This document shows positions 7,807 through 8,990 of a stretch of 8,990 bases of DNA, piece by piece; the first letter of the stretch is position 1; each line of letters starts with the position of its first letter. Both the position numbers and the translations under genes were made by a program. The notes below the pieces were generated by a model, which saw only the letters and a program-made list of their open reading frames with translations, was not told the DNA's origin and made no database searches. Origin of the DNA: Bacteroidota bacterium (lineage in GTDB: Bacteria; Bacteroidota; Bacteroidia; Chitinophagales; Chitinophagaceae); NCBI GenBank assembly GCA_023386395.1, contig JAEWJV010000462.1, forward strand, positions 1 to 8,990. Reading direction: 5' to 3'.

Positions 7807-8736
7807 TTAATGCTCTATAAGATTTATAAGCGTGGTGAGCTTGCTTTTGAGAGCCTTACGGTCAACAATAAAATCAAGAAAGCCATGTTCCAGTAAAAAT
7901 TCGCTGCGCTGGAAACCTTCGGGCAAATCTTTTTTAATGGTTTCTTTAATTACACGCGGGCCGGCAAAACCAATAAGGGCGCCGGGCTCAGCAATATTAA
8001 AGTCGCCAAGCATGCCGAAGCTGGCAGATATACCGCCGAATGTGGGGTCGGTTAATAAAGAAATAAAAAGCAACCCGGCATCGCTTAACTGGGATAACTT
8101 ACCGCTCGTTTTTGCCAGTTGCATCAGGCTGAAAGCACTTTCCATCATGCGGGCGCCGCCACTTTTACTTATTACAAGAAACGGCAGCTTATTCTGTATG
8201 CAATAATCAACAGCGCGGCTGAATTTTTCACCCATTACACTGCCAAGCGAGCCGCCGATGAATTCAAAATCCATACAAGCCACCACTAATTCAATGCTGT
8301 TTATGTCGCCTACGGCAACACGCATGCTGTCTTTAAGATTTGTTTTGGAATGAATTTCATCGAGCCTTTTCTGGTAGGGCTTTAAATCGGTAAACCCCAG
8401 GAAATCTATGCTTTGAATGTTATCGAAAAGCTCGGTATATTTTTCACCATCGAATAATATCTCAAAATAATCTTCGCTGCCTATGCGGTGATGATAATTG
8501 CATTTTGGACAAACGTATAAGTTCTCTTTAAGTTCGCTGGTGGTACAGATGTAGTGGCATTCAGGGCATTTGCTCCATAAACCTTCGGGCATTTCCCTTT
8601 TTTCGGAGGTGGACGTAGTTATGCCTTTGCGCAAACGCTTGTACCATTTCTCTTTCGTTTCGCTGCCGCCTGTTTCCTCTTTAGAACCTTCTTCACCGGA
8701 AAGCGATTCACTAAGTTCATCGTTAAGTTCTGCCAT
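7807..8736 (-). CDS. accD: Acetyl-CoA carboxylase, carboxyltransferase subunit beta
   Basis: AccD pairs with AccA to form the carboxyltransferase that moves CO2 from carboxybiotin to acetyl-CoA, making malonyl-CoA, the committed step of fatty acid synthesis. The 309-residue protein has the four-Cys zinc ribbon Cys57-x2-Cys60-x15-Cys76-x2-Cys79, preceded by the conserved P-E-G-L-W-x-K-C context. The crotonase-fold core has the Gly pairs that build oxyanion holes: S-G-G-A-R-M-M-E-S (Gly193-Gly194) and P-T-F-G-G-I-S-A-S-F (Gly234-Gly235). It ends with the usual G-F-x-x-S-E-F-L-L-E-H-G-F segment. Residues 1-30 before W-Y-K-R are an acidic, Ser/Gly-rich extension with low complexity and no recognised domain. 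The gene lies 78 nt downstream of the class I aldolase gene on the same strand, with a strong hairpin between them. Its product feeds both fatty acid and polyene synthesis, but the link to the upstream operon is only by proximity. Confidence 0.97.
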   Translation of the reverse strand: MAELNDELSESLSGEEGSKEETGGSETKEKWYKRLRKGITTSTSEKREMPEGLWSKCPECHYICTTSELKENLYVCPKCNYHHRIGSEDYFEILFDGEKYTELFDNIQSIDFLGFTDLKPYQKRLDEIHSKTNLKDSMRVAVGDINSIELVVACMDFEFIGGSLGSVMGEKFSRAVDYCIQNKLPFLVISKSGGARMMESAFSLMQLAKTSGKLSQLSDAGLLFISLLTDPTFGGISASFGMLGDFNIAEPGALIGFAGPRVIKETIKKDLPEGFQRSEFLLEHGFLDFIVDRKALKSKLTTLINLIEH

Positions 8737-8755
8737 AAACTTTAATAAGCGTAAA

Positions 8756-8792
8756 ATGGCGGGAAAATCTTTGTTAAGATTTCACCCGCCAT
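8756..8792 (-). terminator. Strong hairpin between the aldolase gene and accD; probable terminator or leader structure
   Basis: A near-perfect inverted repeat: ATGGCGGG (8756-8763) pairs with CCCGCCAT (8785-8792), and AAATCTT (8765-8771) pairs with AAGATTT (8776-8782), with a small internal bulge and a 4-nt TGTT loop. Read on the minus strand it follows the aldolase stop by 22 nt and is followed by TTTTA, a modest U-run, consistent with a Rho-independent terminator. It ends only 19 nt before the accD start codon, so it could also shape the accD leader. Confidence 0.65.
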
Positions 8793-8814
8793 GCAAGTTA
8801 TGTTTTTTAATCAA

Positions 8815-8990
8815 TTAAGCAATTGTAATGCTTTCATCCTTATAAACATCCATAATTTTCTCCAGCATCTCAACGCCTTCATTCATTGGGCGCTGGAAAG
8901 CTTTACGGCCAAGTATCAAGCCCATGCCGCCGGCTCGTTTGTTAATAACAGCCGTTGCCACTGCATCTGCCATATCTGATGCGCCCTTGC
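8815..8990 (-). CDS. fbaB: Class I fructose-bisphosphate aldolase (DhnA/FbaB type), C-terminal fragment
   Basis: Only the last 58 codons are inside the window; the gene continues past base 8990. The translated end includes [15 protein letters not shown], then [16 protein letters not shown], and finishes D-E-S-I-T-I-A. This matches the highly conserved C-terminus of archaeal-type class I aldolases such as E. coli FbaB, including the G-R-K-x-F-Q-R-P phosphate-binding segment. The enzyme interconverts fructose-1,6-bisphosphate with dihydroxyacetone phosphate and glyceraldehyde-3-phosphate through a Schiff base; the catalytic Lys lies upstream, outside the window. It runs in the same direction as accD, separated by 78 nt that hold a strong hairpin. 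The family assignment is firm; the exact symbol is by similarity to the E. coli type. Confidence 0.88.
   Translation of the reverse strand, partial: KGASDMADAVATAVINKRAGGMGLILGRKAFQRPMNEGVEMLEKIMDVYKDESITIA

Noticed and set aside
7675..7896. A 73-codon plus-strand frame across the accD-smpB gap and the end of accD
   Set aside because: It overlaps the conserved C-terminus of accD on the opposite strand, has a Lys-rich composition expected from the A-rich gap, and shows no recognisable domain.
7832..8206. A 124-codon plus-strand frame antisense to accD
   Set aside because: It lies wholly inside a confidently identified accD and its sequence looks like a shadow of the coding strand.
8791..8979. 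A 62-codon plus-strand frame opposite the aldolase end
   Set aside because: The opposite strand encodes a conserved aldolase C-terminus that explains the sequence fully.

Overview
The window reads as an ordinary chromosomal stretch of a Bacteroidota bacterium, most likely from the Chitinophagaceae or a close relative. The clues are moderate AT-richness (judged by eye), starts without strong Shine-Dalgarno sequences, and protein signatures. The signatures are the MMPL/acyltransferase/methyltransferase fusion typical of flexirubin or aryl-polyene pigment clusters in this phylum, a Bacteroidota-like AccD, and a class I (DhnA/FbaB-type) fructose-bisphosphate aldolase beside accD. Taxonomy was assigned by recognition, not by a search.

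Left part, plus strand (1-6683): the 3' end of an apparent polyene/flexirubin-type operon. It holds three genes joined by 8-nt start/stop overlaps. The first is a very large membrane protein that fuses an RND/MMPL lipid exporter, a PlsC-type acyltransferase and a SAM-dependent methyltransferase; its N-terminus lies outside the window. The second is a phytoene-desaturase-like FAD oxidoreductase. The third is a membrane-anchored C45-family Ntn acyltransferase/hydrolase with a predicted Gly-Cys self-cleavage site. A plausible joint role is to tailor an acyl/polyene product (oxidise, methylate, esterify) and move it across the inner membrane. The core ketosynthase, ACP and dehydratase genes are not in the window, so the pathway name is an inference.

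Middle (6756-7139, plus strand): acpS, the holo-ACP synthase, 72 nt downstream. It would activate the ACPs of fatty acid synthesis and probably those of the upstream cluster.

Right part, minus strand (7202-8990): housekeeping genes. Read in transcription order they are the C-terminus of class I fructose-bisphosphate aldolase (cut by the window edge), a strong hairpin, accD (acetyl-CoA carboxylase carboxyltransferase beta), a small hairpin with a U-run, and smpB (trans-translation). smpB and acpS converge across 62 nt.

I saw no tRNA, rRNA, CRISPR, insertion sequence or prophage signal. The most interesting content is the tailoring/export end of the pigment-like operon; it resembles known Bacteroidota clusters rather than an entirely new system.
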